From contig JANSXZ010000005.1 in NCBI GenBank assembly GCA_024742705.1, forward strand, positions 62,001-126,000: a stretch of DNA of 64,000 bases. The letters run 5' to 3'. The stretch comes from Paracoccaceae bacterium (lineage in GTDB: Bacteria; Pseudomonadota; Alphaproteobacteria; Rhodobacterales; Rhodobacteraceae). The notes beneath the pieces are model-generated. The model saw only the letters and a list, made by a program, of their open reading frames with translations. It had not been told where the DNA came from and did no database searches. A program made the position numbers and the translations under genes. Positions 55,048 through 62,942 of the stretch are shown here, piece after piece (the stretch's first letter is position 1; the number at the start of each line of letters is the position of its first letter).

Positions 55048-56083
55048 GGCGATGGCATTGATCGTGGCCCTGGTCTGGCCAATGCTGGCGCTGGCCCAGG
55101 GCTTTGCGGGCCTGGGCAGCGATGCGGACGGCTTTGCCCGGCCCGCACCCGATCCGCAGTTCGATTTTCCGGCCGACCACGGCGCGCATCCGGCCTATCG
55201 GATCGAATGGTGGTATCTGACCGCCAACATGACAGGCCCCGACGGCACCGCCTATGGCCTTCAATGGACACTGTTCCGGTCGGCCGTGGCGCCTCGGGAC
55301 GGCACCGGTTGGCAGACGCCGCAGATCTGGCTGGGGCATGCGGCGGTCACCACGCCCGATCGGCATTTCGCAACCGAAAGGCTGGCGCGGGGCGGCATCG
55401 GACAGGCCGGCGTGCGCGCCGCCCCGTTCGAGGCCTGGATCGACGAATGGCGCATGACGGGCCCTGATCTCGGCATGCTGCGGCTGAATGCGGCGGGCCC
55501 GCGCTTCGCCTATGATGTCACGTTGCGCGCCGAAGGCCCCCTGATCTTTCACGGCGATGGCGGGTATTCGGTCAAGTCGGCGCAGGGTCAGGCCAGCTAT
55601 TACTACTCCCAGCCGTTCTTCGCGCTGCACGGTGTGCTGACGCTGCCGGAAGGCCCGGTCGAGGTGACGGGCACCGCCTGGCTCGACAGGGAATGGTCAT
55701 CGCAACCGCTGGCCGCCGATCAATCGGGGTGGGACTGGTTCTCGCTGAACTTCGACACTGGCGAAAAACTCATGGGATTCCGGCTGCGCCAGAACGATGG
55801 CGGCCATTTCACCTCGGGCACATGGATTTCGCCCGATGGCACGGCGGTGGCGCTGGCGCCGGGCGCGTTCCGCCCCGAACCGTTGTCGCGAACCACGGTG
55901 GCCGGGCGGCAGGTGCCGACGCGGTGGCGGGTTCAGGTGCCCGGTCGCGGGCTGGACGTGACGGTCGAGGCGCTGAACCCGATGGCATGGATGGACCTTT
56001 CGGTGCCTTACTGGGAAGGTCCGGTGACACTGACCGGCAGCCACGCGGGCAACGGATACCTGGAGATGACGGGATATGAATGA
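55037..56083 (+). CDS. AttH/CrtC-like lipocalin-fold secreted protein
   Basis: 348 residues with a signal peptide (MALIVALVWPMLALAQ). The core belongs to the AttH/carotenoid-1,2-hydratase family: FPADHGAHPAYRIEWWYLTA, LQWTLFR, WLDREWSSQPL and GWDWFSLNFDTG are hallmark segments. Members form two lipocalin-like barrels and bind lipids or carotenoids. In Agrobacterium an AttH protein is encoded with an ABC exporter, as here (ATPase, permease, AttH). I chose ATG 55037; an upstream TTG adds two residues. The role is not known. Confidence 0.9.
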   Translation: MNVRAMALIVALVWPMLALAQGFAGLGSDADGFARPAPDPQFDFPADHGAHPAYRIEWWYLTANMTGPDGTAYGLQWTLFRSAVAPRDGTGWQTPQIWLGHAAVTTPDRHFATERLARGGIGQAGVRAAPFEAWIDEWRMTGPDLGMLRLNAAGPRFAYDVTLRAEGPLIFHGDGGYSVKSAQGQASYYYSQPFFALHGVLTLPEGPVEVTGTAWLDREWSSQPLAADQSGWDWFSLNFDTGEKLMGFRLRQNDGGHFTSGTWISPDGTAVALAPGAFRPEPLSRTTVAGRQVPTRWRVQVPGRGLDVTVEALNPMAWMDLSVPYWEGPVTLTGSHAGNGYLEMTGYE

Positions 56084-56630
56084 TCGCAACGACCTGGCCG
56101 GGTTTCTCGACACGGCATGGGATATCATCCTGCGCGCGCTGCGCGAACGCGGCATGGCCGAACGCCATATCAGTCTGGCCACCGTTTCGCCCGAAGGGCG
56201 CCCCGAAGTGCGCACGGTGGTGATGCGCGCCGCCGACCGGACCGCATCGCTGGTGACCATCCACACCGATCCGACAACCGCCAAGGTGCGCGCGCTGCGC
56301 CAGACACCCTGGGCCGAGATGATGATCTGGTCGGCCAGCGCGCAGATACAGATCCGCCTGCGCGCCGAGGTGCGCATAGCCACAGGTGCCGATGCCGCCG
56401 CCGATTGGGGCCGCGTGCCGGCCGCCTCGCGATCGTCCTATGGCACCACGCCCGCGCCCGGAACGCCGATCGCCGATGCCGATGCCTACCGCAAGCCGGG
56501 CGATCCCGCTGGCTTTGCGGTGCTGCAATGCCAGCTGGACCGGATCGACCTCGTGGACCTGAACGAACCACACCGCAGGGCCATCTATCACCGCGCCGAC
56601 GACTGGCGCGGCCAGTGGTGCGCGCCCTGA
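56076..56630 (+). CDS. Pyridoxamine 5'-phosphate oxidase-like FMN-binding protein
   Basis: 184 residues of the PPOX split-barrel superfamily, Alr4036-like branch. The FMN-binding pattern is visible in ERHISLATVSPEGRPEVRTV and the loop KVRALRQTPWAEMMIW. The C-terminus ends DDWRGQWCAP, similar to the R-x-P end of PNPOx-like proteins but not identical. A true PdxH function is not supported; FMN or other flavin binding is likely. It overlaps the AttH-like gene by eight bases and closes that gene group. Confidence 0.86.
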   Translation: MNDRNDLAGFLDTAWDIILRALRERGMAERHISLATVSPEGRPEVRTVVMRAADRTASLVTIHTDPTTAKVRALRQTPWAEMMIWSASAQIQIRLRAEVRIATGADAAADWGRVPAASRSSYGTTPAPGTPIADADAYRKPGDPAGFAVLQCQLDRIDLVDLNEPHRRAIYHRADDWRGQWCAP

Positions 56631-56956
56631 TCCCGCCCGTGGATGTTCCAAACATGGCGCGAAACCGAACAGACCCCGCGCATCGCCGCCCAAGAATCGG
56701 GCAAACCCGGCCACAGCCAATCTGACCAACGGTGCGGATCGCCCCCGCGCTTGCCACGCGCCGGCACGCGGCGAAAGGATGCGGCTGCGCACCTGGGGTG
56801 CGTATCGCCGCGTGGCGGGCCATCCTGGCAGATTGCTCCCACCACGCGACTGCAACACTGCTGCTGCGTGTATCGCCTAGCACAAATTCGGGGATTCCTC
56901 AAAGGGACCGAAGCGAAACGGTTGGTGCACAAGTGGACAAAGGGACACGAAATCTC
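56631..56956. other. 326-base region upstream of urtA
   Basis: No gene is supported. It should hold the urt promoter. An imperfect inverted repeat, GCGCACC-TGG-GGTGCGT (56787-56803), and a TTGGTGCAC (56922-56930) resemble parts of NtrC-type sites (TGCACC...GGTGCA), but spacing is not canonical and no clear sigma-54 -24/-12 pair was found. A Shine-Dalgarno is not obvious; GGGACACG precedes the start. Confidence 0.5.
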
Positions 56957-58246
56957 ATGACCAAATCCAAAATTCTTTCGCTGCCTCTGGCGGCTTCCAT
57001 GGCGTTGACCGCCGGTGCGGCCCTGGCACAGGACTGTGCCGATCCGGTCAAGGTCGGCGTCTTGCATTCGCTTTCGGGAACGATGGCGATTTCCGAAACC
57101 ACGCTGAAAGACACCATGCTGATGCTGATCGAACAGCAAAACGCCAAGGGCGGCGTTCTGGGCTGCGAGATCGAGGCGGTGGTTGTCGATCCGGCGTCCG
57201 ACTGGCCGCTGTTCGCTGAAAAGGCCCGCGAATTGCTGACGGTGCACGAGGTCGACGTGATCTTCGGCAACTGGACGTCGGTCAGCCGCAAGTCGGTTCT
57301 GCCGGTGATCGAGGAACTGAACGGGCTGCTCTTCTACCCGGTGCAATACGAGGGCGAGGAAAGCTCGAAGAACGTGTTCTACACGGGTGCTGCCCCCAAC
57401 CAGCAGGCAATCCCGGCGGTGGATTACTTCCTCGAGGAACTGGGCGTCGAGAAATTCGCGCTGCTGGGCACCGACTATGTCTATCCGCGCACGACCAACA
57501 ACATCCTTGAGCAATATCTTCAGGACAACGGCATCGCGGCCGAAGACATCTTTGTGAACTACACGCCCTTCGGCCATTCGGACTGGGCCACGATCGTGGC
57601 CGATGTGGTCGCGCTGGGTGAAGACGGCAAGCAGGTCGGCGTGATCTCGACGATCAATGGCGACGCGAACATCGGGTTTTACAAGGAACTGGCCGCCGCC
57701 GGCGTCAGCGCCGACGACATTCCGGTCGTTGCATTCTCGGTGGGCGAGGAAGAGCTTTCGGGCCTCGACACCTCGAACCTGGTGGGCCACCTGGCCGCCT
57801 GGAACTACTTCCAGTCCGCCGACACCCCCGTCAACGCCGAATTCATCGCCGCATGGAAGGCCTTTGCCGGCGAAGACCGCGTGACCAACGATCCGATGGA
57901 AGCGCATTACATCGGCTTCAACATGTGGGTGAACGCCGCCGAAGCAGCGGGCACAACCGATGTCGACGCGGTGCGCACCGCGATGTAAGGGCAGGAATTC
58001 CCCAACCAGACCGGCGGCACGGCGGTCATGCTGCCCAACCACCATCTGGCCAAGCCGGTTCTGATCGGTGAAATCCAGGCCGATGGCCAGTTCGACATCA
58101 TCAGCCAGACAACGGAAGTGCCGGGCGACGCATGGACGGATTTCCTGCCGGAAAGCGCGGTTCTCAAGTCTGACTGGAAAGAACTGGGTTGCGGCATGTA
58201 CAACACCCAGACCGAAACCTGCGTTCAGCTGACCTCGAACTACTGA
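56957..58246 (+). pseudogene. urtA: Urea ABC transporter substrate-binding protein, interrupted by an in-frame TAA
   Basis: UrtA is a periplasmic urea-binding protein (family 5 binding fold). From ATG 56957 there is a signal peptide (SLPLAASMALTAGAALAQ) and 343 residues with the family run VKVGVLHSLSGTMAISE and GNWTSVSRKSVLPV. At 57986-57988 the codon is TAA; translation in the same frame continues GQEFPNQTGGTAVMLPNHHL and ends normally at 58246, giving 429 codons, the expected length. UrtA proteins have Tyr in the place of the stop (AMYGQEFP), so a single base change (TAC/TAT to TAA) fits. The break removes 85 residues. Either a pseudogene, sequencing error or readthrough. Confidence 0.93.
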
Positions 58247-58255
58247 TCCGGTTGC

Positions 58256-58279
58256 GGGCGGGCCCTGGGTGGCCCGCCC
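58256..58279 (+). repeat. Stable hairpin between urtA and urtB
   Basis: GGGCGGGCC (58256-58264) pairs perfectly with GGCCCGCCC (58271-58279) around a 6-base loop, with no T-run. Such hairpins after binding-protein genes often protect the upstream mRNA and keep permease levels lower. Confidence 0.6.
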
Positions 58280-58335
58280 CCAGCCCCGATCTCGGTTCCC
58301 TTCTCCCTCTCCTTGCCCAAGATCGAAAGACCGCC

Positions 58336-60270
58336 ATGCGCCGCGTCCTTCTCGCCGTGTTCCTGCTGTTGACGACGGCCTTTGCGGCCCCCGCGCAGGA
58401 CTTGCAGGCCCTGCTTCAGACCCATGCCGACGAATTGTCCAAGCCTTCGCGCAAATCCGTTCAGGTCGTTCTAGACGATCTGGGCGCCTCGGGTTTGCCC
58501 GGCGTGGCCGCGTTCCTGGAAAACTGGCAGGACAAGGCGGTCTGGCGTGAAGACGCGACCGGCCTGTTCTATATCGCCACGGAATCCGGCGATACGCTGG
58601 CGCTGCGCGACATCGACACCGGCGCGGCGGATACGGCGGACAGCGCCGGGTTCACCCAGCTGAAGCCCAACGGTGGCGTGCGCCGGGTGATCGCAACCGC
58701 GCTGGTGCAGTTTCAGTTGAACGATCCCGATCTCGAAAGGCGCATCACCGCCGTCGCCTCCATCGCGCGCCGGCCGGAAGCCGACCAATTGGCGCCCTTG
58801 CTGGCATCCATTCCGCCCGAAACCGACAGCGGCCTGCGCGCGCGCAAGGTGCAATTGGCGAATTTCCTCTCGGCACGGTTCGCCGACGATCCCGCCGACC
58901 GCATCGCCGCCATTGCCAGCCTGGCCACCGACACCAGCGTCGAGGCGCGGTCGGTTCTCAACCTGGTCCTTGCGGTCGAATCCGGCGTTGCGGCGGCGGC
59001 GCCCAACGGCAACCTGGCCCGCGTTCTCGAACCCGGCACCGACATCGCCGCCGATGCGGCCTATGCCGCGCTGGTCGATGCCGGGCTGGCCCCGCCCGCG
59101 GTCGCGCCGGATGCGGTACGCGCCGCCCTGGCCGCCAATATCGTCGACGGGCGCGTTGGCGGCGTGCCAACGGGCCAGTTGGGCAACGAAGATGCCCGCG
59201 CCCGCGCCTATGCCGCGCTGGCCGCCGAAGGCACCGTTCCGCCCCTTGTCACCGCCGAAGACCGCCAGACCGCCATCGGCGCGCATGTGTTCTATGAACT
59301 CTACGACGAACCCGACGCAGCCATCACCGATGCCGCCCGCGCGGCGCTGGGATCGGTCGAACAACGCGTCGCCTTTGCCCAGGCCGCCGATCTGGCGCTG
59401 GACGGCCTTTCGCTGGCGTCGATCTATTTCCTGGCGGCCATCGGGCTGGCCATCACCTTCGGGGTGATGGGTGTGATCAACATGGCGCATGGCGAATTCA
59501 TCATGATGGGCGCCTATACCGGCTATGTGGTACAGTTGTTCATCCCCGATTACACGGTTTCGATCATCGTGGCGCTGCCGCTGGCCTTTGCGATAACCTT
59601 CGGCGCCGGGGTCACGATGGAACGGCTGGTGATCCGTCATCTCTATCACCGCCCGCTGGAGACGCTGCTGGCCACCTTCGGCATCTCGATCGCATTGCAG
59701 CAGATCGCCAAGAACATCTTCGGCACCCAGGCGCGGCCGCTGACCTCGCCGGGTTGGCTGGACGGGGCGTGGATCGTGTCGGATGTGATCCAGATCAGCT
59801 ATATCCGCATTGCCATCTTCGTTCTGGCGCTGATCTTTCTGGCGCTGATCCTCTATGTGCTGAAACGCACGCGGCTCGGGCTCGAGGTGCGCGCCGTCAC
59901 CCAGAACCCCGGCATGGCCGCCAGCATGGGCATCAACCCCGACCGCATCAACATGCTGACTTTCGGCTTTGGCTCGGGGATCGCGGGCATCGCCGGCGTG
60001 GCCATCGGCCTTTATGCCAAGGTGACAAGCGAGATGGGCGCGGATTACATCGTGCAGAGCTTCATGACAGTTGTCGTGGGTGGCGTCGGCAATGTCTGGG
60101 GCACGCTGGCCGGGGCATCTCTGATCGGCTTCCTGCAAAAGGGCATCGAATGGCTGAACCCGTCCAACACCCTGGCGGCGCAAACCTACATGATCCTTTT
60201 CATCATCCTTTTCATTCAGTTCCGGCCAAAGGGCATCGTCGCTCTCAAGGGTCGGGCCGCGGCGGACTGA
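58336..60270 (+). CDS. urtB: Urea ABC transporter permease UrtB
   Basis: 644 residues. A branched-chain-amino-acid-type permease (LivH family) with a UrtB-specific N-terminal region: a signal peptide (MRRVLLAVFLLLTTAFAAPA) then about 330 helical, Ala-rich residues with VRRVIATALVQFQLNDPDLE. The LivH domain begins near 355 (LDGLSLASIYFLAAIGLAIT) and has FGVMGVINMAHGEFIMMGAY and GLEVRAVTQNPGMAASMGIN. I chose ATG 58336; an upstream in-frame extension overlaps the urtA tail. urtC follows after four bases. Confidence 0.96.
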   Translation: MRRVLLAVFLLLTTAFAAPAQDLQALLQTHADELSKPSRKSVQVVLDDLGASGLPGVAAFLENWQDKAVWREDATGLFYIATESGDTLALRDIDTGAADTADSAGFTQLKPNGGVRRVIATALVQFQLNDPDLERRITAVASIARRPEADQLAPLLASIPPETDSGLRARKVQLANFLSARFADDPADRIAAIASLATDTSVEARSVLNLVLAVESGVAAAAPNGNLARVLEPGTDIAADAAYAALVDAGLAPPAVAPDAVRAALAANIVDGRVGGVPTGQLGNEDARARAYAALAAEGTVPPLVTAEDRQTAIGAHVFYELYDEPDAAITDAARAALGSVEQRVAFAQAADLALDGLSLASIYFLAAIGLAITFGVMGVINMAHGEFIMMGAYTGYVVQLFIPDYTVSIIVALPLAFAITFGAGVTMERLVIRHLYHRPLETLLATFGISIALQQIAKNIFGTQARPLTSPGWLDGAWIVSDVIQISYIRIAIFVLALIFLALILYVLKRTRLGLEVRAVTQNPGMAASMGINPDRINMLTFGFGSGIAGIAGVAIGLYAKVTSEMGADYIVQSFMTVVVGGVGNVWGTLAGASLIGFLQKGIEWLNPSNTLAAQTYMILFIILFIQFRPKGIVALKGRAAAD

Positions 60271-60274
60271 TCCC

Positions 60275-61450
60275 ATGCGCAACGCCTTCACCCGCACCTT
60301 CGTCTATCGCAACCCTTCGGTCTTGTGGTTTCTCGCCGCTCTGGGGCTGTTCACGCTGGGCGTGACCGTCCTGTCCGAGGGCTTCGGCATCGGCGTGATC
60401 TCGACCAGCTTCGTCAAGACGCTGGGCAAGACGCTGTGCCTGTGCCTGATCGCCATCGCGATGGATGTGGTCTGGGGCTATTGCGGCATCCTCAGCCTGG
60501 GCCACTTCGCGTTTTTCGGGATCGGCGGCTATGCCATCGGCATGTGGCTGATGTATGCGCGCACCGAAGGCATCGTCGTCACCAGCCTGGCCGCCCAGAG
60601 CATCCCGCCGACCCCGCAAGAGATCAGCGACGCCATCGGCAACCAGATCTTCGGGGTTGTCGGCAGTTCCGAGTTTCCGCTGATCTGGGCCTTTGCCGAC
60701 AGCCTGGCGCTGCAACTGGCGATGGTGGTTCTGGTGCCGGGGCTTCTGGCGCTGGTGTTCGGCTGGCTGGCCTTCCGCAGCCGGGTGACAGGCGTTTACC
60801 TGTCGATCCTGACACAGGCGATGACGCTGGCGCTGTCGCTCTACCTTTTCCAGAACGACAGCGGGTTGCGCGGCAACAACGGCCTTTCGGGGCTTCAGAA
60901 CATCCCCGGATTTGACGATGTGCCCCAGTCGACGATCAGCATCGTGTTCTTCCTCGGCTCGGCGCTGGCGCTGGCGCTGGGCTATGCCCTGTTTGCCTGG
61001 GTGGTCTCGGGCAAGATGGGCAGCGTGGTCAAGGCGATCCGCGACGACGAGGCGCGGGTGCGTTTCCTCGGCTATCACGTCGAAAGCTACAAGCTGTTCA
61101 TTTTCACCCTGACGGCGGTGGTGTCGGGCATCGCCGGGGCGCTCTATTATCCGCAGGCCGGCATCATCAACCCCGCGGAAATCGCCCCCATCGCATCGAT
61201 CTACCTGGCGGTCTGGGTTGCGATCGGTGGACGCGGACGGCTTTATGGTGCGGTCATCGGCGCGGCCTTCGTATCGCTGCTGTCATCGTGGTTCACCGGT
61301 GGCGGCGCGCCCGACATCGACCTGGGGATCTATGTCATCCGCTGGACCGACTGGTGGCTGGTGCTTCTGGGCTTTTCCTTCGTGGCCGTGACGTTGTTCT
61401 TTCCAAAGGGCATCGGCGGGCTGTTTGACTATCTGGTGAGAAAACAATGA
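60275..61450 (+). CDS. urtC: Urea ABC transporter permease UrtC
   Basis: 391 residues, the LivM-type second permease. Typical segments: CLCLIAIAMDVVWGYCGILS, LGHFAFFGIGGYAIGMWL, RSRVTGVYLSILTQAMTLAL and FGSVVKAIRDDE-like GSVVKAIRDDEARVRFLGYH. About ten hydrophobic segments. The stop overlaps the urtD start (ATGA at 61447-61450), indicating translational coupling. Confidence 0.96.
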   Translation: MRNAFTRTFVYRNPSVLWFLAALGLFTLGVTVLSEGFGIGVISTSFVKTLGKTLCLCLIAIAMDVVWGYCGILSLGHFAFFGIGGYAIGMWLMYARTEGIVVTSLAAQSIPPTPQEISDAIGNQIFGVVGSSEFPLIWAFADSLALQLAMVVLVPGLLALVFGWLAFRSRVTGVYLSILTQAMTLALSLYLFQNDSGLRGNNGLSGLQNIPGFDDVPQSTISIVFFLGSALALALGYALFAWVVSGKMGSVVKAIRDDEARVRFLGYHVESYKLFIFTLTAVVSGIAGALYYPQAGIINPAEIAPIASIYLAVWVAIGGRGRLYGAVIGAAFVSLLSSWFTGGGAPDIDLGIYVIRWTDWWLVLLGFSFVAVTLFFPKGIGGLFDYLVRKQ

Positions 61451-62193
61451 CCCTTCTGGAAGTCTCGGGCGTATCGGTCAGCTTTGACGGTTTCCGCGCC
61501 ATCAACAACCTGTCGATCCAGATCGGCGAACCGGAATTGCGCGCGGTGATCGGGCCAAACGGGGCCGGCAAGACCACCTTCATGGACATCATCACTGGCA
61601 AGACACGGCCCGACGAAGGCCGCGTGCTGTGGGGCGAGAAGAACATTTCGCTGCTGGGCCTGTCGGAAAGCCAGATCGCCATGGAGGGCATCGGCCGCAA
61701 GTTCCAGAAGCCCACCGTGTTCGAAGATCAGACCGTGCGCGAAAACCTCGCCATGTCGCTGAAAAATCCGCGCGGCCCGCTTGCGGTGCTGTTGCACCGC
61801 AAGACCGCCGAAGGCGCTGCCCGGATCGAGGAAATCGCCGAGGAAATCGGGCTGACCGAACATCTGGCCCGGCGCGCCGGCGTTCTCAGCCACGGCCAGA
61901 AGCAATGGCTGGAAATCGGGATGCTGCTGGCGCAGGATCCGCGGCTGCTTCTGGTGGACGAACCCGCCGCCGGCATGACCACGGCGGAACGCGAACACAC
62001 CACCGACCTGCTGCGCCGGGCCGCGCAGACGCGCGCCGTCGTGGTTGTCGAACATGACATGGAATTCGTGCGCCGGCTGGATTGCAAGGTAACGGTGCTG
62101 CATGAAGGATCGGTTCTGGCCGAGGGCAGCCTGGATCATGTCACCTCCGACCAGACCGTGATCGACGTCTACCTGGGGCGCAAGGATGCTTGA
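61447..62193 (+). CDS. urtD: Urea ABC transporter ATPase UrtD
   Basis: 248 residues. Walker A IGPNGAGKTTFMD, Q-loop RKFQKPTVFEDQ, signature VLSHGQKQWLEIG (UrtD-type 'SHGQKQ'), Walker B LLLVDEPAAGM and H-loop VEHDMEF are complete. It is the LivG-type ATPase of the pair. It overlaps urtC by 4 bases and urtE by 8. Confidence 0.96.
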   Translation: MTLLEVSGVSVSFDGFRAINNLSIQIGEPELRAVIGPNGAGKTTFMDIITGKTRPDEGRVLWGEKNISLLGLSESQIAMEGIGRKFQKPTVFEDQTVRENLAMSLKNPRGPLAVLLHRKTAEGAARIEEIAEEIGLTEHLARRAGVLSHGQKQWLEIGMLLAQDPRLLLVDEPAAGMTTAEREHTTDLLRRAAQTRAVVVVEHDMEFVRRLDCKVTVLHEGSVLAEGSLDHVTSDQTVIDVYLGRKDA

Positions 62194-62881
62194 AATTGAA
62201 AACCTGACCCTGAAGTACGGGCAGAGCCAGATCCTGAACGGCATGACCCTCAGTGCCGCACCCGGCAAGGTGACGGCGGTGATGGGCACCAACGGCGTCG
62301 GCAAGACTTCGCTGCTGAAGGCGATTGCAGGGCGCCATCCCTACGCCGGCGGCACGATCCGCCTGGACGGCAAACCGCTGGCCCACCTGGGCGCGTTTCA
62401 GGCGGCGCGCGCGGGCATCGCCTATGTGCCGCAGGGCCGCGAGATTTTCCCGCTGATGACGGTGACGGAAAACCTCGAGGCAGGATTTGCCTGCCTGCCC
62501 CGCGCCGATCATCGGATACCGGCGGAAATTTTCGATCTGTTCCCGGTGCTGGCCGAAATGAAGGATCGGCGCGGCGGCGATCTTTCGGGCGGTCAGCAAC
62601 AGCAGCTCGCAATCGCGCGCGCGTTGATCACCCGGCCACGGGTTCTGTTGCTGGACGAACCGACAGAAGGCATCCAGCCGAACATCATCCAGTTGATCGG
62701 GCGCAACATCTCGCGGCTGCGCGAAGCCGGCGACATGGCCATCGTTCTGGTGGAACAGAATTTCGATTTTGCCTTCGGTCTGGCCGACCAGTTCTTCGTT
62801 GTCCAGCGTGGCGCGGTCAAGATGCAGACCCCGCGTGACCAGACCACATCCGAGGCGATCCTGTCGGCCATCGCGCTTTAG
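62186..62881 (+). CDS. urtE: Urea ABC transporter ATPase UrtE
   Basis: 231 residues. Walker A MGTNGVGKTSLLK, Q-loop YVPQGREIFPLMTV, signature LSGGQQQQLAIARAL, Walker B VLLLDEPTEGIQPN and H-loop VEQNFDF, with the UrtE/LivF-type 'EGIQPN' D-loop. It ends the urt operon. A small palindromic stem (GCCGGC at 62881-62886 and 62894-62899) follows the stop without a T-run. No urease genes occur in the window. Confidence 0.96.
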   Translation: MLEIENLTLKYGQSQILNGMTLSAAPGKVTAVMGTNGVGKTSLLKAIAGRHPYAGGTIRLDGKPLAHLGAFQAARAGIAYVPQGREIFPLMTVTENLEAGFACLPRADHRIPAEIFDLFPVLAEMKDRRGGDLSGGQQQQLAIARALITRPRVLLLDEPTEGIQPNIIQLIGRNISRLREAGDMAIVLVEQNFDFAFGLADQFFVVQRGAVKMQTPRDQTTSEAILSAIAL

Positions 62882-62942
62882 CCGGCTTGACGCGCCGGCG
62901 CGCAGGCCCGACCATGCCGGTGACTGCATGGGGGAACATGGC

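Noticed and set aside
58028-58246. A separate 72-residue gene after urtA
   Set aside because: It is the in-frame C-terminal part of urtA beyond the TAA; it has no own ribosome-binding site and matches the UrtA C-terminus.
58471-60297. A 608-codon open frame opposite urtB
   Set aside because: Antisense shadow; urtB has clear family motifs.
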